Both the position numbers and the translations under genes were made by a program. 64,000 bases of DNA from Streptomyces sp. NBC_00513 (GTDB taxonomy: Bacteria > Actinomycetota > Actinomycetes > Streptomycetales > Streptomycetaceae), in assembly GCF_041431415.1 (NCBI RefSeq), contig NZ_CP107845.1, positions 806,001 through 870,000 of the forward strand. Direction: 5' to 3'. This document shows positions 1 through 8,092 of this stretch, piece after piece (the stretch's first letter is position 1; each line of letters opens with the position of its first letter). The notes beneath the pieces are model-generated. The model saw only the letters and a list, made by a program, of their open reading frames with translations. It ran no database searches and was not told the origin of the DNA.

Positions 1-90
1 CGGCTCTCGTATGGCCGGCTCTCGTGTGGCTGTCACCCGCGTACCCGTCGCCGTGTCGGGCATGCACCGGGCCGGCCGGCGCCGGGCATC
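1..90. other. Window edge, downstream of the SsgA-like gene
   Basis: No gene can be supported here. Positions 1-15 and 16-30 are a near-perfect 15-bp direct repeat (cggctctcgtatggc and cggctctcgtgtggc). The stretch lies just past the 3' end of the minus-strand SsgA-like gene. Confidence 0.5.
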
Positions 91-510
91 TCATTCGACG
101 GCGAACACCTCGGCGAGGAAGCCGTCCACGTCCTGGTTCTCCTCACCCGCGGCCACCATGGCGTAGGTCTGTTCCAGGAACCGCGACACCGCGCCGGCGT
201 CCGCGAGCAGCACCGCTCGCCCCTGACCCGACGAGGGGTCGCCCCGCAGCTCGAAGCGGACGGCGGCATCCGCGCCGTCGCGCTGCGGTCGCAGGGTGAC
301 GTCTCCCTCCCCCACGGGCCGGCGCAGCCCGTCGGCCAGCATCTGGCGGTCCAGGTACCACTGAGCCAGGAAGGTCTCGCCGTACACGAACCGTGCCCGG
401 ACCGCGTGCGGGTCGCTGCCTTCGTAAGTCATCCGGGCCTCGACGACGAGCGGGAGTCCCGCTTCCTCTTCCAGACGCATCGAAATCGTGTCCGACACAC
501 AGGTCTTCAC
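91..510 (-). CDS. SsgA-like sporulation/cell-division protein (SALP family)
   Basis: A 139-residue protein of the SsgA-like (SALP) family. This family is found in sporulating actinomycetes and steers septum localisation and peptidoglycan remodelling during sporulation-specific division. The family pattern is visible: an N-terminal half with a ...ADPHAV-type stretch (here SDPHAVRARF), then WYLDR, then GRRPVGEGDV-like residues before the conserved RxP region, and an acidic C-terminus. The length matches the usual 130-145 residues. The start is GTG at 510, preceded by GGAGG at suitable spacing. I cannot say which SALP (SsgA to SsgG) it is. It stands alone, with the membrane-protein gene at 583-1122 upstream on the same strand. 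Confidence 0.85.
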   Translation of the reverse strand: MKTCVSDTISMRLEEEAGLPLVVEARMTYEGSDPHAVRARFVYGETFLAQWYLDRQMLADGLRRPVGEGDVTLRPQRDGADAAVRFELRGDPSSGQGRAVLLADAGAVSRFLEQTYAMVAAGEENQDVDGFLAEVFAVE

Positions 511-582
511 ATGGGCCTCCGGAACGCGGGCGGTGGATTCATCCGCCTGCCCTCGGAACGCCCCCTCATGCCTGGCCGGTTC

Positions 583-1122
583 TCAGTCCTCGGAGGTGTA
601 GCGGAAGCGGGCCCACAGGGGCAGGAGGAACCAGCAGACGAGGAACCAGAGGAACACGCCGGCCACGATCCAGGGCGCGAGCATGTTGTGGGTGGCGACC
701 CGCAGGACGAGCAGCAGGGCGGTCACGAGGGTGGCCAGCAACAGGACGAGTCCCACGAAGGTGAGCCGGGAGGCCCAGGCCACGGCCTGTGGCTTGATGC
801 GGCGGCCCGAGACGATGCGGTGGAAGGCGACCGGGGCGATCAGGGCACCGGTGGCGAGCGATCCCAGGACGACGGTGATGATGTAGATCGTCTTGTCGGT
901 CGAGGGGAGCCCGTGGAAGAGCGGGGTGAAGACCACGGTCAGGAGGAAGCCGAAGAGGATCTGCACTCCGGTCTGAGCCACGCGTATCTCTTGTACGAGC
1001 TCCTGCCATTGGCGGTCGGCGCGTTCCTCCGGGCTCTCGCCCCTGCCGTCGTGCGCATGTCCCTGGCCGGCCACGGGGGTCTTGCCCCCGTCGTCGGACG
1101 CGGCCTGTGCGTGGTCCGCCAT
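583..1122 (-). CDS. Integral membrane protein, DUF6328-like
   Basis: A 179-residue protein with a polar, His/Asp-rich N-terminal 40 residues and then four hydrophobic segments (about residues 50-70, 78-100, 118-142 and 148-170). It ends in a short charged tail. The stretch WQELVQEIRVAQTGVQILFGFLL is typical of a Streptomyces membrane family I recognise as DUF6328-like. Biochemical function is unknown. The neighbours on the same strand are other small membrane proteins, and the region contains stress-type genes, so a role in envelope stress is possible but inferred only from context. Confidence 0.75.
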   Translation of the reverse strand: MADHAQAASDDGGKTPVAGQGHAHDGRGESPEERADRQWQELVQEIRVAQTGVQILFGFLLTVVFTPLFHGLPSTDKTIYIITVVLGSLATGALIAPVAFHRIVSGRRIKPQAVAWASRLTFVGLVLLLATLVTALLLVLRVATHNMLAPWIVAGVFLWFLVCWFLLPLWARFRYTSED

Positions 1123-1300
1123 GATGATGTCCCTTCTGGCGGCCTTCCGGCCGCGCGGGCGTGGGTCCGCGGGGCGCGGTGGGGAGCCGACCTCCCGAAA
1201 TCATCGAACGCATGCCCGGGCGAACGCGTCTCACACCCGGTCGGATCCCGCGTGCGGCGCCCGCCCGCGGGGGCCGCCGGAACGGCCGCACAGGCGGGTG

Positions 1301-1330
1301 GGGGTGGACACCGTGATCGGTGTCCACCCC
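1301..1330 (-). terminator. Hairpin terminator, 13-bp stem
   Basis: A perfect inverted repeat: ggggtggacaccg at 1301-1313, loop tgat, cggtgtccacccc at 1318-1330. There is no U-tract, which is normal for streptomycete terminators. It lies downstream of the minus-strand gene ending at 1450. Confidence 0.65.
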
Positions 1331-1372
1331 TCGTCTCCGTGTGTGGGCTCTCATCCGCGCGTGGAACGAACG

Positions 1373-1411
1373 ACCGGCCCGGTGCGTGTGGTTGCCACGT
1401 ACCGGGCCGGT
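1373..1411 (-). terminator. Hairpin terminator, 11-bp outer stem with inner stem
   Basis: Arms accggcccggt (1373-1383) and accgggccggt (1401-1411) pair perfectly. Inside the loop cgtg pairs with cacg, extending the helix past one mismatch. It lies about 40 bp beyond the stop of the minus-strand gene at 1450-1605, so it is probably that gene's terminator. Confidence 0.6.
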
Positions 1412-1449
1412 GTGGGACGGCCGTGAAGGACACCGCCTACCGGCGCCGC

Positions 1450-1605
1450 CTAGTAGTAATGCTTGCGTCCGCCCAGCGCGTGCCCCATGGCGCCCAGGAT
1501 CCACAGGATCAGGCCTACGACGATGAGGATGATCCCGATGGTGTACAGGATGCTGATGTGGGCCACGATCGCGACGATGAGCAGGATTACTCCGAGGATG
1601 ATCAC
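1450..1605 (-). CDS. Small membrane protein, 51 aa (DUF6131-like)
   Basis: A 51-residue protein that is almost entirely hydrophobic, with two helices rich in Ile, Leu and Val separated by HISILYTIG. It ends in GAMGHALGGRKHYY. This pattern matches a widespread family of tiny actinobacterial membrane proteins (DUF6131-like) whose function is unknown. The start is GTG at 1605, preceded by GGAGGG six bases upstream, which fixes the start well. Its neighbours are two other membrane-protein genes on the same strand, each probably with its own promoter because strong hairpins follow this gene. Confidence 0.75.
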   Translation of the reverse strand: MIILGVILLIVAIVAHISILYTIGIILIVVGLILWILGAMGHALGGRKHYY

Positions 1606-1680
1606 GGTGCCCTCCGATTTTCGCGTAATGATTCTTCACTGTGGACCCGGCGGCCACACGGCTCCGGGGTGGGGGACGGA

Positions 1681-2178
1681 TCAGTGTCCGAACAGGTGCC
1701 GCCTTCGAGGGACTCCTCCCGCGGGGCGGGACTCGTCGGTGGGCGGGGCTTGGTTGGCGGGGGCTGGGGTGGGGGCCGGATCGGCCGGGGACCGGGTGGG
1801 CGCGACCCCGGTCGCGGGGTCCCGAGCCGGTACGGCCCCGGTGTCCTCGGCCGCTTCCTCGCGGGCGCTGATCAACTGATCGCGTTCCGCTCGGGCGGCC
1901 GCCTCTTGTCGACGTGATTCGCCGAGTTCGGCACGCGCGGTCCGCCCCTGCCTGAAGGCACGGCGGGCACCCGCCAGCAACAGGAGGAGACCGAACAGCA
2001 CGACCGCGCCGACCACGATGCCGTACAGGAACAGCGTCCCGGTCGAACCGGTGACGTGGTAGCCGAAGACGTCGAATCCCTGTCCGATCCCGTGGCCGAC
2101 CCCGGCGTTGCCGAGGACACCGGCGACCGCGACGACGACCGCGGCGATCAGAACGACCAGCCCGAGGATGATCAGCAT
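1681..2178 (-). CDS. Two-helix membrane protein with Pro-rich cytoplasmic tail
   Basis: A 165-residue protein. Residues 1-22 and about 48-70 form two hydrophobic segments around a short Gly-rich loop. They are followed by a charged helix (ARRAFRQGRTARAELGESRRQ...), which may be a coiled coil, and a Pro/Ala-rich disordered C-terminus. The architecture resembles small stress-induced membrane proteins common near SigB-type regulons in Streptomyces, but I do not recognise a named family. The start is ATG at 2178 with GGGAG upstream. Confidence 0.7.
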   Translation of the reverse strand: MLIILGLVVLIAAVVVAVAGVLGNAGVGHGIGQGFDVFGYHVTGSTGTLFLYGIVVGAVVLFGLLLLLAGARRAFRQGRTARAELGESRRQEAAARAERDQLISAREEAAEDTGAVPARDPATGVAPTRSPADPAPTPAPANQAPPTDESRPAGGVPRRRHLFGH

Positions 2179-2365
2179 GGTGACTCCCGGCGGATTCGTG
2201 CGCCGGAGGGGCGCACGGGGCAGCCTTCAACCCCGCTCCTGCCCGCTAATCCGCTTTCCATACCGAATGGTGTTCATTGCCCGGAAACCCCCCGGAAATG
2301 CGGCGGGCGGGAACCGGTGGCTCTTCGGGCGTGCCGGTGGGGTGCGGCCGGTCGTTGATGCTCCC

Positions 2366-2737
2366 GTGGAGCGCCGATTTCAGTTGAGTGACGAGGCCTG
2401 GACCGCGATCGAGACGCGGCTCGGCAGGCCCGCGGCCCGTGTGGAGCGCACGGCCGTCGAGGCCATCGTGTGGAAATTGTCGACGGGTGCCGCCTGGCGG
2501 GATCTACCCGCTCGGTACGGGCCCTGGCACAGCATGGCCGAGCGGTACCGGATCTGGGTCGGTGACGGCACCTGGGGCCGCGTCGAGGCGGCGCTGGTGT
2601 CCTCCCCCGCCGATCTGGTGGGCGAGGACGACTGGAGCACCCGGTGGCTCCCCCGGCAGGCCGACGCCGCACCCACGGACGAGGCCTCGGGCCTCGCCGC
2701 CCGGACGGGGCCGGCCGGGGAGGCCGCGGCGCCGTGA
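2366..2737 (+). pseudogene. Truncated IS5-type transposase (N-terminal domain only)
   Basis: A 123-residue ORF with the start of an IS5/IS4-family (DUF4096-type) transposase. It runs RFQLSDEAWTAIETRL, VEAIVWKLSTGAAWRDLP, YGPWHSMAERYRIW, and matches the DNA-binding N-terminal domain over about 75 residues. After residue 80 the similarity stops. The tail is Pro/Ala-rich and there is no DDE catalytic domain, no second ORF and no terminal inverted repeats that I can see. It is most simply an insertion-sequence remnant. A retained DNA-binding protein is a possible alternative because the reading frame is intact. The start chosen is GTG at 2366. Confidence 0.6.
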
Positions 2738-2840
2738 CCGGCCGGGGGCGGACACCACCTTCGCCCCCGGCGACTTCCCGTCCACGCCGGTGACCGGCTC
2801 GCCGATCGGTCGTTGAACCCGACGCTCGGCGAAATGAACC

Positions 2841-2879
2841 CCACGAGGTCCCGGAGCCCCCGCATCCGGGACCTCGTGG
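2841..2879. terminator. Bidirectional hairpin terminator, 14-bp stem
   Basis: Perfect arms ccacgaggtcccgg (2841-2854) and ccgggacctcgtgg (2866-2879) flank an 11-nt loop. It lies between the plus-strand transposase remnant (ends 2737) and the convergent minus-strand gene ending at 2961, so it can serve both. Confidence 0.7.
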
Positions 2880-2960
2880 TGTCTCGGGCACCGGGCGCGG
2901 CCGCCTTCGCCGACGGCGGTGGGAGGGACCTGCGACCGGGTACCCGCCTCCGGTCCGACG

Positions 2961-4079
2961 TCAGCTCAAGCCCCAGATCCGCATGACGTGGTCCGCCGGG
3001 GAGACGGTGTACCAGGTGCCGTCGCCGAGGGCGCGAGCCGTTCCGGTGACGGGGTACGGGTGGAGGAGCGGATCGACCGCCCCCGTCCGGGCCAGGTCGA
3101 CGATCCAGTGCCGGCCCGCACCGGACTCCTCGTCGCTCTCGACCGTCGCGGCGATGACGGTGTCCTCGTCGAGGAAGCCGGCCTCGTAGTCCCAGAAGAC
3201 CTCGACGTCCTGGTCGTCCGGGTCCGCTTCCGGATGTCGGGGGATCACCGCGTCGGCGTGCAGTTCCGCTTCCGGTCCGGGTTCCGCGGATCCGTCCACG
3301 AGCCGGTGCACGGCGAGTGCCTCCTGTCCGTGCGCGACGGTCAGCAGGCGCGTGCCGGACGGGCTCACCGCCGACAGCACGAGGTCCTCGTCGGCGAAGG
3401 ACTCGATGGAGAGCGTCGCACCGTCCCATCGCCCCCATCGCAGGGGGGCGCCGTCCTGCCCCTCGCCGATCGACAGGCCCATCCGCCCCGGGTCGGCGGG
3501 CGGGACGTGGATCGACCCGGCCGCCGCCGACCCCGTGGCGGCGCGGGCGAGAACCCTTCCGTCCGCCGCGTCGAGAACCAGCCATTCCTCCATCCCCGCG
3601 GCCCCCTCCTGTCCGTCCTGCTCCAACGGTCCCCGTACGTGGGCCCACACGAGAGCCCCGTCCGCCGAGAAGGCGGCCGAACCGCTGCTCGCGTACCGGT
3701 GATCACGGTCGTGCGCGTACTCCTCGTACGAGTCGTGGGACGCGCACCCCGCCCAGCAGCGGTGCCGTACCTCCCAGCGCACCGCTCCCGTCCGGTCCAC
3801 GGCGGTCAGGGCGTGCGCCCCGGGGAACACGGCCACATCCGCCGACGGCGCCACCGCGTACTGCCCGATCCCGCGCGGCCAGGGCGCCGGGATGCGGACG
3901 GGCCGCGCGGGCCGGCGGTCTCCGACGGGAGCCTCCAGCTCCTGAACGAGCAGCTCGGCGTCGCCTCGTTGGACCAGAAGCCGGCTCGACGGGGACCAGG
4001 ACTCCACGTGGGGGGCATCCGCCTCGGCCGGGGACAACACGGGGGCGATGGTGGTCAGGAGGCGCGCGAGAGAGGGCAC
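2961..4079 (-). CDS. Hypothetical protein, likely beta-propeller-like
   Basis: A 372-residue soluble protein with no signal peptide. It shows repeated WD/YVTN-like short strand patterns: APSADVAVFPGAHALTAVD, SAAFSADGALVWAHV, AVSPSGTRLLTVAHG, and DADHVMRIW-type residues near the C-terminus (SPADHVMRIWGL). This suggests a beta-propeller that monitors or displays an unknown ligand, but no catalytic motif is visible. Start GTG at 4079 is chosen because CGGAGA lies six bases upstream; the upstream ATG at 4136 has no ribosome binding site. Related hypothetical proteins are common in Streptomyces. Confidence 0.6.
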   Translation of the reverse strand: MPSLARLLTTIAPVLSPAEADAPHVESWSPSSRLLVQRGDAELLVQELEAPVGDRRPARPVRIPAPWPRGIGQYAVAPSADVAVFPGAHALTAVDRTGAVRWEVRHRCWAGCASHDSYEEYAHDRDHRYASSGSAAFSADGALVWAHVRGPLEQDGQEGAAGMEEWLVLDAADGRVLARAATGSAAAGSIHVPPADPGRMGLSIGEGQDGAPLRWGRWDGATLSIESFADEDLVLSAVSPSGTRLLTVAHGQEALAVHRLVDGSAEPGPEAELHADAVIPRHPEADPDDQDVEVFWDYEAGFLDEDTVIAATVESDEESGAGRHWIVDLARTGAVDPLLHPYPVTGTARALGDGTWYTVSPADHVMRIWGLS

Positions 4080-4211
4080 AGGTTCTCCGAAACGAGGTGG
4101 TCGGCTGACGGGCACCCTACGACGGAGCACCGACACCGGTGCCGCCGGCCACCGGCCGTACGCCGGCCCGGTCGTGGGCGAGCACCCTCCTCGAACGGAA
4201 CACCGGGCGGG

Positions 4212-4499
4212 TCACACGGGTAGGCCGGCCGCCCGCCGGCGCTCGATCATCTCCCCGACCGACACCGTCGGGGTGTGCCCGGCCAGCGCGCCCGCGACCC
4301 GCGGGCCCTGGTCGGCGTCGGCGGCGAGCATCGCCCGGCCCCACCAACGCAGCAGTACGCCCTTCGCCTCGTCGGGCGCGGCGACCAGGAGTTCGGCGTG
4401 GAACTCCCGCCGGCACTCCCCCGACAGCGCCGCCGCGATGCCCTCGGCGTGCCTCGGGATCCGACGCGGTCCGTGCGGGTGGACCGGCTGCGCGCTCAT
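4212..4499 (-). CDS. Hypothetical protein, 95 aa
   Basis: A small soluble alpha-helical protein: PRRIPRHAEGIAAALSGECRREFHAELLVAAPDEA, then LLRWWGRAMLAAD. The pattern of an N-terminal helix ending in a 'GECRREFHAEL' block followed by a Trp-containing helix resembles DUF6247-like actinobacterial proteins that often sit next to toxin-type genes. No toxin partner is visible here. The start is ATG at 4499 with GGGAGCGTCCC upstream. Function is unknown. Confidence 0.55.
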   Translation of the reverse strand: MSAQPVHPHGPRRIPRHAEGIAAALSGECRREFHAELLVAAPDEAKGVLLRWWGRAMLAADADQGPRVAGALAGHTPTVSVGEMIERRRAAGLPV

Positions 4500-5321
4500 G
4501 GGACGCTCCCTCGATCGACTGCTGTCCCGAGTCTGCCCCCTGGCGGGCCGTGAGGTCGAGCGTTCGGGCGCAAAGCGGGTACGCGTACTCGTTCGTGTCG
4601 AGAGCGGTCGGCACCGGCCCCGGCATCGGCATCCGGGTCCCGGGCCTCCGGGGATCGGGCACGCGAACAGCCGGACACGGTCGGCCGGTTCGCCACGGCC
4701 GGCGGCGTCGTCCTCCGGTGCCACAGGGCGTGGGGCACGGGGCGCAGGGCACGGGGCACGGGGCACTGCCGTGACGCGCAAGGGGGCGCGAGCACGCTGT
4801 CGGTCCGCGCCGCGTGACCGACGCGAAGGGGTCGTCGCGAGGGCCGGGCGGCCGCCGCGTCCGCTCTCTCGGTCGGTCACCCACGGACGGGAAGCCGGCC
4901 CGGCCTCGTCCATCATTCGGAGCCGCCGCGGAAGGGGTTTGGCCCGCCGAAGGGGTTTGGCCCGCGGAGGGGGTTTGGCCCGCGGAGGGGGTTTGGCCCG
5001 CCGAAGGGCGGGGCGGGTCGGTCGGGGCGCGGAGACGCCGTTCGCCCGCGCACGCGCCCTCGCCGCCCCGGCCGGAAACCGCTCCGGCACTGTCGCCGCA
5101 GCACTTCCCCGCGCACCCTCGCCGCCCGGCCGGGAACCGCTCCGCGCGTCCGGCGCCCCTGCGGCCCGCGCGCCGCGCGCACCCGCTCCGTCCGGCCCGG
5201 TCCTCGCGACCAGGCATTCATCCGTCGGCCACCAAATGTTTCTTACCGGCCAGTAGACATACCGACGACGCTCCCCAAGCATGGGCGCGTACATGCCAAC
5301 GTGTGACGAGGAGCGTCCCCC
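4500..5321. other. Long non-coding gap with minisatellite
   Basis: About 820 bp without a convincing gene. Several long open frames exist on both strands, but their translations are Arg/Pro/Ala-rich and match nothing. It contains a short g/c-rich degenerate repeat (ggggcac motifs around 4735-4765) and the 18-bp tandem repeat at 4931-5008. The last 100 bp presumably hold the promoter for the acid phosphatase gene at 5322. Confidence 0.5.
4931..5008. repeat. 18-bp minisatellite, four copies plus a partial
   Basis: Four tandem 18-bp units begin at 4931, 4949, 4967 and 4985, followed by a 6-bp partial. The unit is gaaggggtttggcccgcc with variants at positions 3 and 18 (ga[a/g]ggggtttggcccgc[c/g]). 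Because 18 is a multiple of 3, the array keeps all frames open, which explains the long spurious ORFs across it. Confidence 0.85.
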
Positions 5322-6005
5322 ATGCGCAGCACCCGCCCCCGCACCACCCGCACCGCCACCGCCGCCGCGGTGGCCGCCGCGGCCACCGTCCTCACCCTGT
5401 TTCCGGCCACCGTCGCGGACGCGGCCGAACGATCCGCGCCCGCGTCCGTGCCCGCGGTCTCGGCCCCCGCCGCTTCCGCGCCCGGCGGCAACGCCGCCAT
5501 CCTCGGCATCGACTACGCCACCTGGCAGCGTGACGTCGCCGACGTCATCGACGCGGCCCGCCCCGCCATCGAGCAGCGCATCGCCGCCTCGCCCGCCGGG
5601 GAGAAGCCCGCGCTCGTCCTGGACATCGACAACAGCTCGCTGGAGACCGACTTCCACTGGTTCTGGACCTTCCCCACCCCCGCGATCGGCAAGGTCCGTG
5701 AGCTCACCCGGTACGCCAGTGAGCGTGGGGTCGCCGTCTTCTTCGTGACCGCGCGCCCGGGGATCGTGTACTCCCTCACCGAACGCAACCTGAAGGCCGT
5801 CGGCTACCCGGTCTCGGGCCTGTACGTCCGGGACCTGCCCGACCTGTTCCACGAGGTGAGCGCGTACAAGACGGGCAAGCGCGCCGAGATCGAGGCCCGC
5901 GGCTACACGATCATCGCCAACATCGGGAACAACACGAGTGACCTCGTCGGCGGCCACGCCGAACGCACCGTCAAGCTGCCCGACTACGGCGGCAAGCTGT
6001 CCTGA
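5322..6005 (+). CDS. Secreted HAD-family acid phosphatase (class B type)
   Basis: A 227-residue secreted protein. Residues 1-35 form a signal peptide (basic TRPRTTRT start, Ala/Val-rich core, cleavage near VADAAE). The HAD fold follows: motif I LDIDNSSLE (DxD with Ser/Thr after), motif II in VFFVTARPG, and a C-terminal IIANIGNNTSDLVGG block with the metal-binding Asp. This corresponds to the plant/bacterial Acid_phosphat_B group, which hydrolyses phosphomonoesters outside the cytoplasm. GAGGAGC six to eight bases before ATG at 5322 supports the start. A role in phosphate scavenging is likely from the family; I saw no clear PHO box. Confidence 0.85.
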   Translation: MRSTRPRTTRTATAAAVAAAATVLTLFPATVADAAERSAPASVPAVSAPAASAPGGNAAILGIDYATWQRDVADVIDAARPAIEQRIAASPAGEKPALVLDIDNSSLETDFHWFWTFPTPAIGKVRELTRYASERGVAVFFVTARPGIVYSLTERNLKAVGYPVSGLYVRDLPDLFHEVSAYKTGKRAEIEARGYTIIANIGNNTSDLVGGHAERTVKLPDYGGKLS

Positions 6006-6072
6006 CGCCGGCGGGGTCGCGGGAGGCGTGGCCACCATCGGCCGAAACCGCGGTGAGCGCTACGGTCGGGCC

Positions 6073-6537
6073 ATGGCCACCCGAATCGATCTGACGCTTG
6101 ACTGTGCCGATGCCCGGCCGCTGGCCGCCTTCTGGAAGACGGCACTGGGTTACGTAGACGAGCCGCCACCCGCTCCCTTCGCCACGCGCGAGGAGTGGGC
6201 CGCCCACTTCGATCCCCCGGAGGACGGCGCGACCGAGCACGACCCGGACGCGGCCGACCCCGCGGGCGGCGGGGCATGGCTCCACGATCCCGACGGCGTC
6301 GGCCCCCGCCTCTCCATCCTGAGGGTTCCGGAGCCCAAGCGGGCCAAGAACCGCCTCCACATGGACATCCGGGTGCCGGGGCACGGCGGTACGGACGAGC
6401 GGTGGGAACGGATCAGGGCGGAGGCCCGGCGTCTGGTGGCGGCGGGCGGAAGGCTCGTGGAGGAGTTCGAGGGACACCATGTGGTGATGACGGACCCGGA
6501 GGGCAACGAGTTCTGTGTGGCCGCCGCCCCCGCGTGA
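6073..6537 (+). CDS. VOC-family (glyoxalase-like) protein
   Basis: A 154-residue protein of the vicinal oxygen chelate superfamily, glyoxalase-like domain. It begins IDLTLDCADARPLAAFWKTALGY, the standard first beta-alpha unit, and ends HHVVMTDPEGNEFCVA, the standard last strand with the metal-ligand Glu. The central RLHMDIRV supplies another candidate ligand. A typical protein of this type is a metal-dependent lyase, dioxygenase or antibiotic-binding protein; the substrate cannot be deduced. Start ATG at 6073 leaves only about 70 bp after the phosphatase gene, but the function is unrelated and co-transcription is uncertain. Confidence 0.8.
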   Translation: MATRIDLTLDCADARPLAAFWKTALGYVDEPPPAPFATREEWAAHFDPPEDGATEHDPDAADPAGGGAWLHDPDGVGPRLSILRVPEPKRAKNRLHMDIRVPGHGGTDERWERIRAEARRLVAAGGRLVEEFEGHHVVMTDPEGNEFCVAAAPA

Positions 6538-6970
6538 GACGGCGTGACCCCGCACCCTCGCGTACGGGCCGGCCCGCGACCCGGCGTCACGACGAACACG
6601 CTGCGTAGTGCGATGAATGGAACGGTACCGACGGGTACATGCCGTTTTGCGGAGCACCTGGGTGGCCCGCGGTCGGCCGGTGTCCGGGAACACGGCCTCG
6701 AAAGGCGGTGTCCCCGCAGCCGGACGGTCGTTGAGAAGAACGGTCAGCGAAGTGGACCACACCGAGTCCCGGGGCCCAGGCCCCGGGACTCGGTGCTGCC
6801 CGGCCGACCCGGTGGAGGTGTACGGGGCGCACCCCGCGCGGTGGGCCTGTTGAGCGTCCCTTACGCCCCGCACGGAGGTCCCAGGCCGAGCGACCACCGG
6901 CGGCGGGACCGCGGCGGGACCGACCGAAAACCGCCCCCGGGCCGCGGTCACCCAAAGGTACGGTTTGGCC
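6538..6970. other. Intergenic region with one strong hairpin
   Basis: About 430 bp without a supportable gene. It contains the hairpin at 6761-6794 and, between it and 6971, the presumed promoter/operator region of the TetR-family gene. Confidence 0.5.
6761..6794 (+). terminator. Hairpin terminator, 15-bp stem with tetraloop
   Basis: Arms 6761-6775 and 6780-6794 pair perfectly (accgagtcccggggc with its complement) around the loop ccag. It is 220 bp downstream of the VOC gene, with no U-tract. Confidence 0.7.
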
Positions 6971-7720
6971 ATGGATACTTCCGGAACCCAAGGCAGCGAC
7001 GAGGACACCGGCCGGCGGGCGGCCGTCAAGGCCACCGCACGCGAACTCCTGGTGAAGCTGGGAGCCGGAGGGCTTTCCCCGGAGGTCGTCGCCCGCGCCG
7101 GCGGTCTGTCCGCCCCCGACGCGGAGGCCTTCTTCCCGCACCGGGACGACCTGTTGACCGCGCTGATCATCGACGCGTACGACGAGTCCGCCGCGGCGAT
7201 GGAGGAGGCCGACCGGGTCGCCCGGTCGGCCGGGGCGACGGCGGGAGCACGGCTCCTCGCCGTGACGCGGGCGCTGCGGGGCTGGTCCTTCGACAACTCC
7301 GCGGAGTTCACGCTGATCTACGGCTCGCCCGTGCCGGGCTACCACGCTCCGCAGGAGACCGTCCCTCATGCCTCCCGCACCCCCGCGGTACTGGCCGGCA
7401 TCGTGCGGTCCGCGTTGGAGGCCGGTGAACTCACCCCGCCGCGGCGGGTGGTGCCCGGGCCGCCGCTGCTGCGCCCGGAGGCCGTGGCACTGTTCGGGGG
7501 CGCGCCCGAGGCCCCGTTCTCGGACCTGATCGAGCGCGGCATCGTGCTGTGGAGCAACCTGATCGGGCTCCTGGTGTTCCAGGTCTTCAGCCGGACCCAC
7601 GACAGTGTTCGGGACGAGTCCGCGTACTTCGACTTCGCCATCGCCGTGGCGGCCGAGTCCATCGGGCTGGTGGTCCCGACGGCCGAGGAAGCACAGGTCG
7701 GCGGGAACACGTCTCCTTGA
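6971..7720 (+). CDS. TetR-family regulator with WHG-type C-terminal domain
   Basis: A 249-residue protein. An N-terminal helix-turn-helix region (AAVKATARELLVKLGAGGLSPEVVARAGGLSAPDAEAFFPHRDDLLTALI) matches the TetR domain. The 'FFPHRDDLL' end of the recognition helix is a common variant of YFxxKxxL. The C-terminal half (WSFDNSAEFTLIYGSPVPGYHAP, then LWSNLIGLLVFQVFS) is the WHG-type ligand/dimer domain seen in many Streptomyces TetR proteins. It probably represses itself or a neighbour; no palindromic operator was clearly seen. ATG at 6971 is preferred over TTG at 6965. Confidence 0.8.
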   Translation: MDTSGTQGSDEDTGRRAAVKATARELLVKLGAGGLSPEVVARAGGLSAPDAEAFFPHRDDLLTALIIDAYDESAAAMEEADRVARSAGATAGARLLAVTRALRGWSFDNSAEFTLIYGSPVPGYHAPQETVPHASRTPAVLAGIVRSALEAGELTPPRRVVPGPPLLRPEAVALFGGAPEAPFSDLIERGIVLWSNLIGLLVFQVFSRTHDSVRDESAYFDFAIAVAAESIGLVVPTAEEAQVGGNTSP

Positions 7721-8092
7721 CGGACCGACCCACTGACCGGCGGGTCGACCGACCGGCCGGCTGTGCGGATCGGCGCGGTCGCGCGGTGGATCCGGACGGT
7801 CACGCGCGTGCACGGCGTCGCGGTGCGTCCGCCCGCGCCCGGCCGATCTCCGCGCCTGCCCCCTCTCCCGATCCCGCGACCGCTCCCGTCCCGTCGCGAC
7901 CGCCTTCCCCCGCGCACGCACGGCCGGCAACCACGGCCCGAACGGGCGTGGTCAGGCAACCCTGACCAACGCGAGGTGGCTTCGGACGCCACTCGGCGGC
8001 TTCGGCGGGCTGGGCCGCCGGCCGCCGCTCACCGGGGCCGGCCAGGACCCGTGTCCTGAAGGCGGTCCGAACCACGGGCCCGACCGCGACGT
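7721..8092. other. Intergenic region
   Basis: About 370 bp with no supportable gene. A small inverted repeat (ggtcagg...cctgacc) lies near 7952-7969 and could be an operator for the DoxX gene, but this is weak. Confidence 0.45.

Larger units (their letters stand above)
1123..1449. other. Intergenic region with two hairpins
   Basis: No coding gene is seen. It holds two strong inverted repeats (1301-1330 and 1373-1411), both downstream of the 51-residue minus-strand gene. It also holds the presumed promoter of the 583-1122 gene, in about 1123-1300. Confidence 0.5.

Noticed and set aside
2179..2300. SigB-type promoter before the two-helix membrane protein gene
   Set aside because: A cggtat element is present, but the gtttcc element is too far away (19 bp) for the usual 14-16 bp spacer.
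5200..5245. PHO-box-like direct repeat before the acid phosphatase
   Set aside because: Only one poor match (attcatccgtc) was seen and the required 11-bp repeats are missing.
4212..6038. A 608-codon minus-strand open frame through the gap and the phosphatase gene
   Set aside because: Only its last 95 codons look like a protein; the rest is low-complexity and runs antisense to the clear phosphatase gene. High GC and the 18-bp repeat keep it open.
7949..7972. Possible operator for the DoxX gene (ggtcagg...cctgacc)
   Set aside because: Arms of only 7 bp in a high-GC gap are expected by chance, and no regulator can be tied to it.
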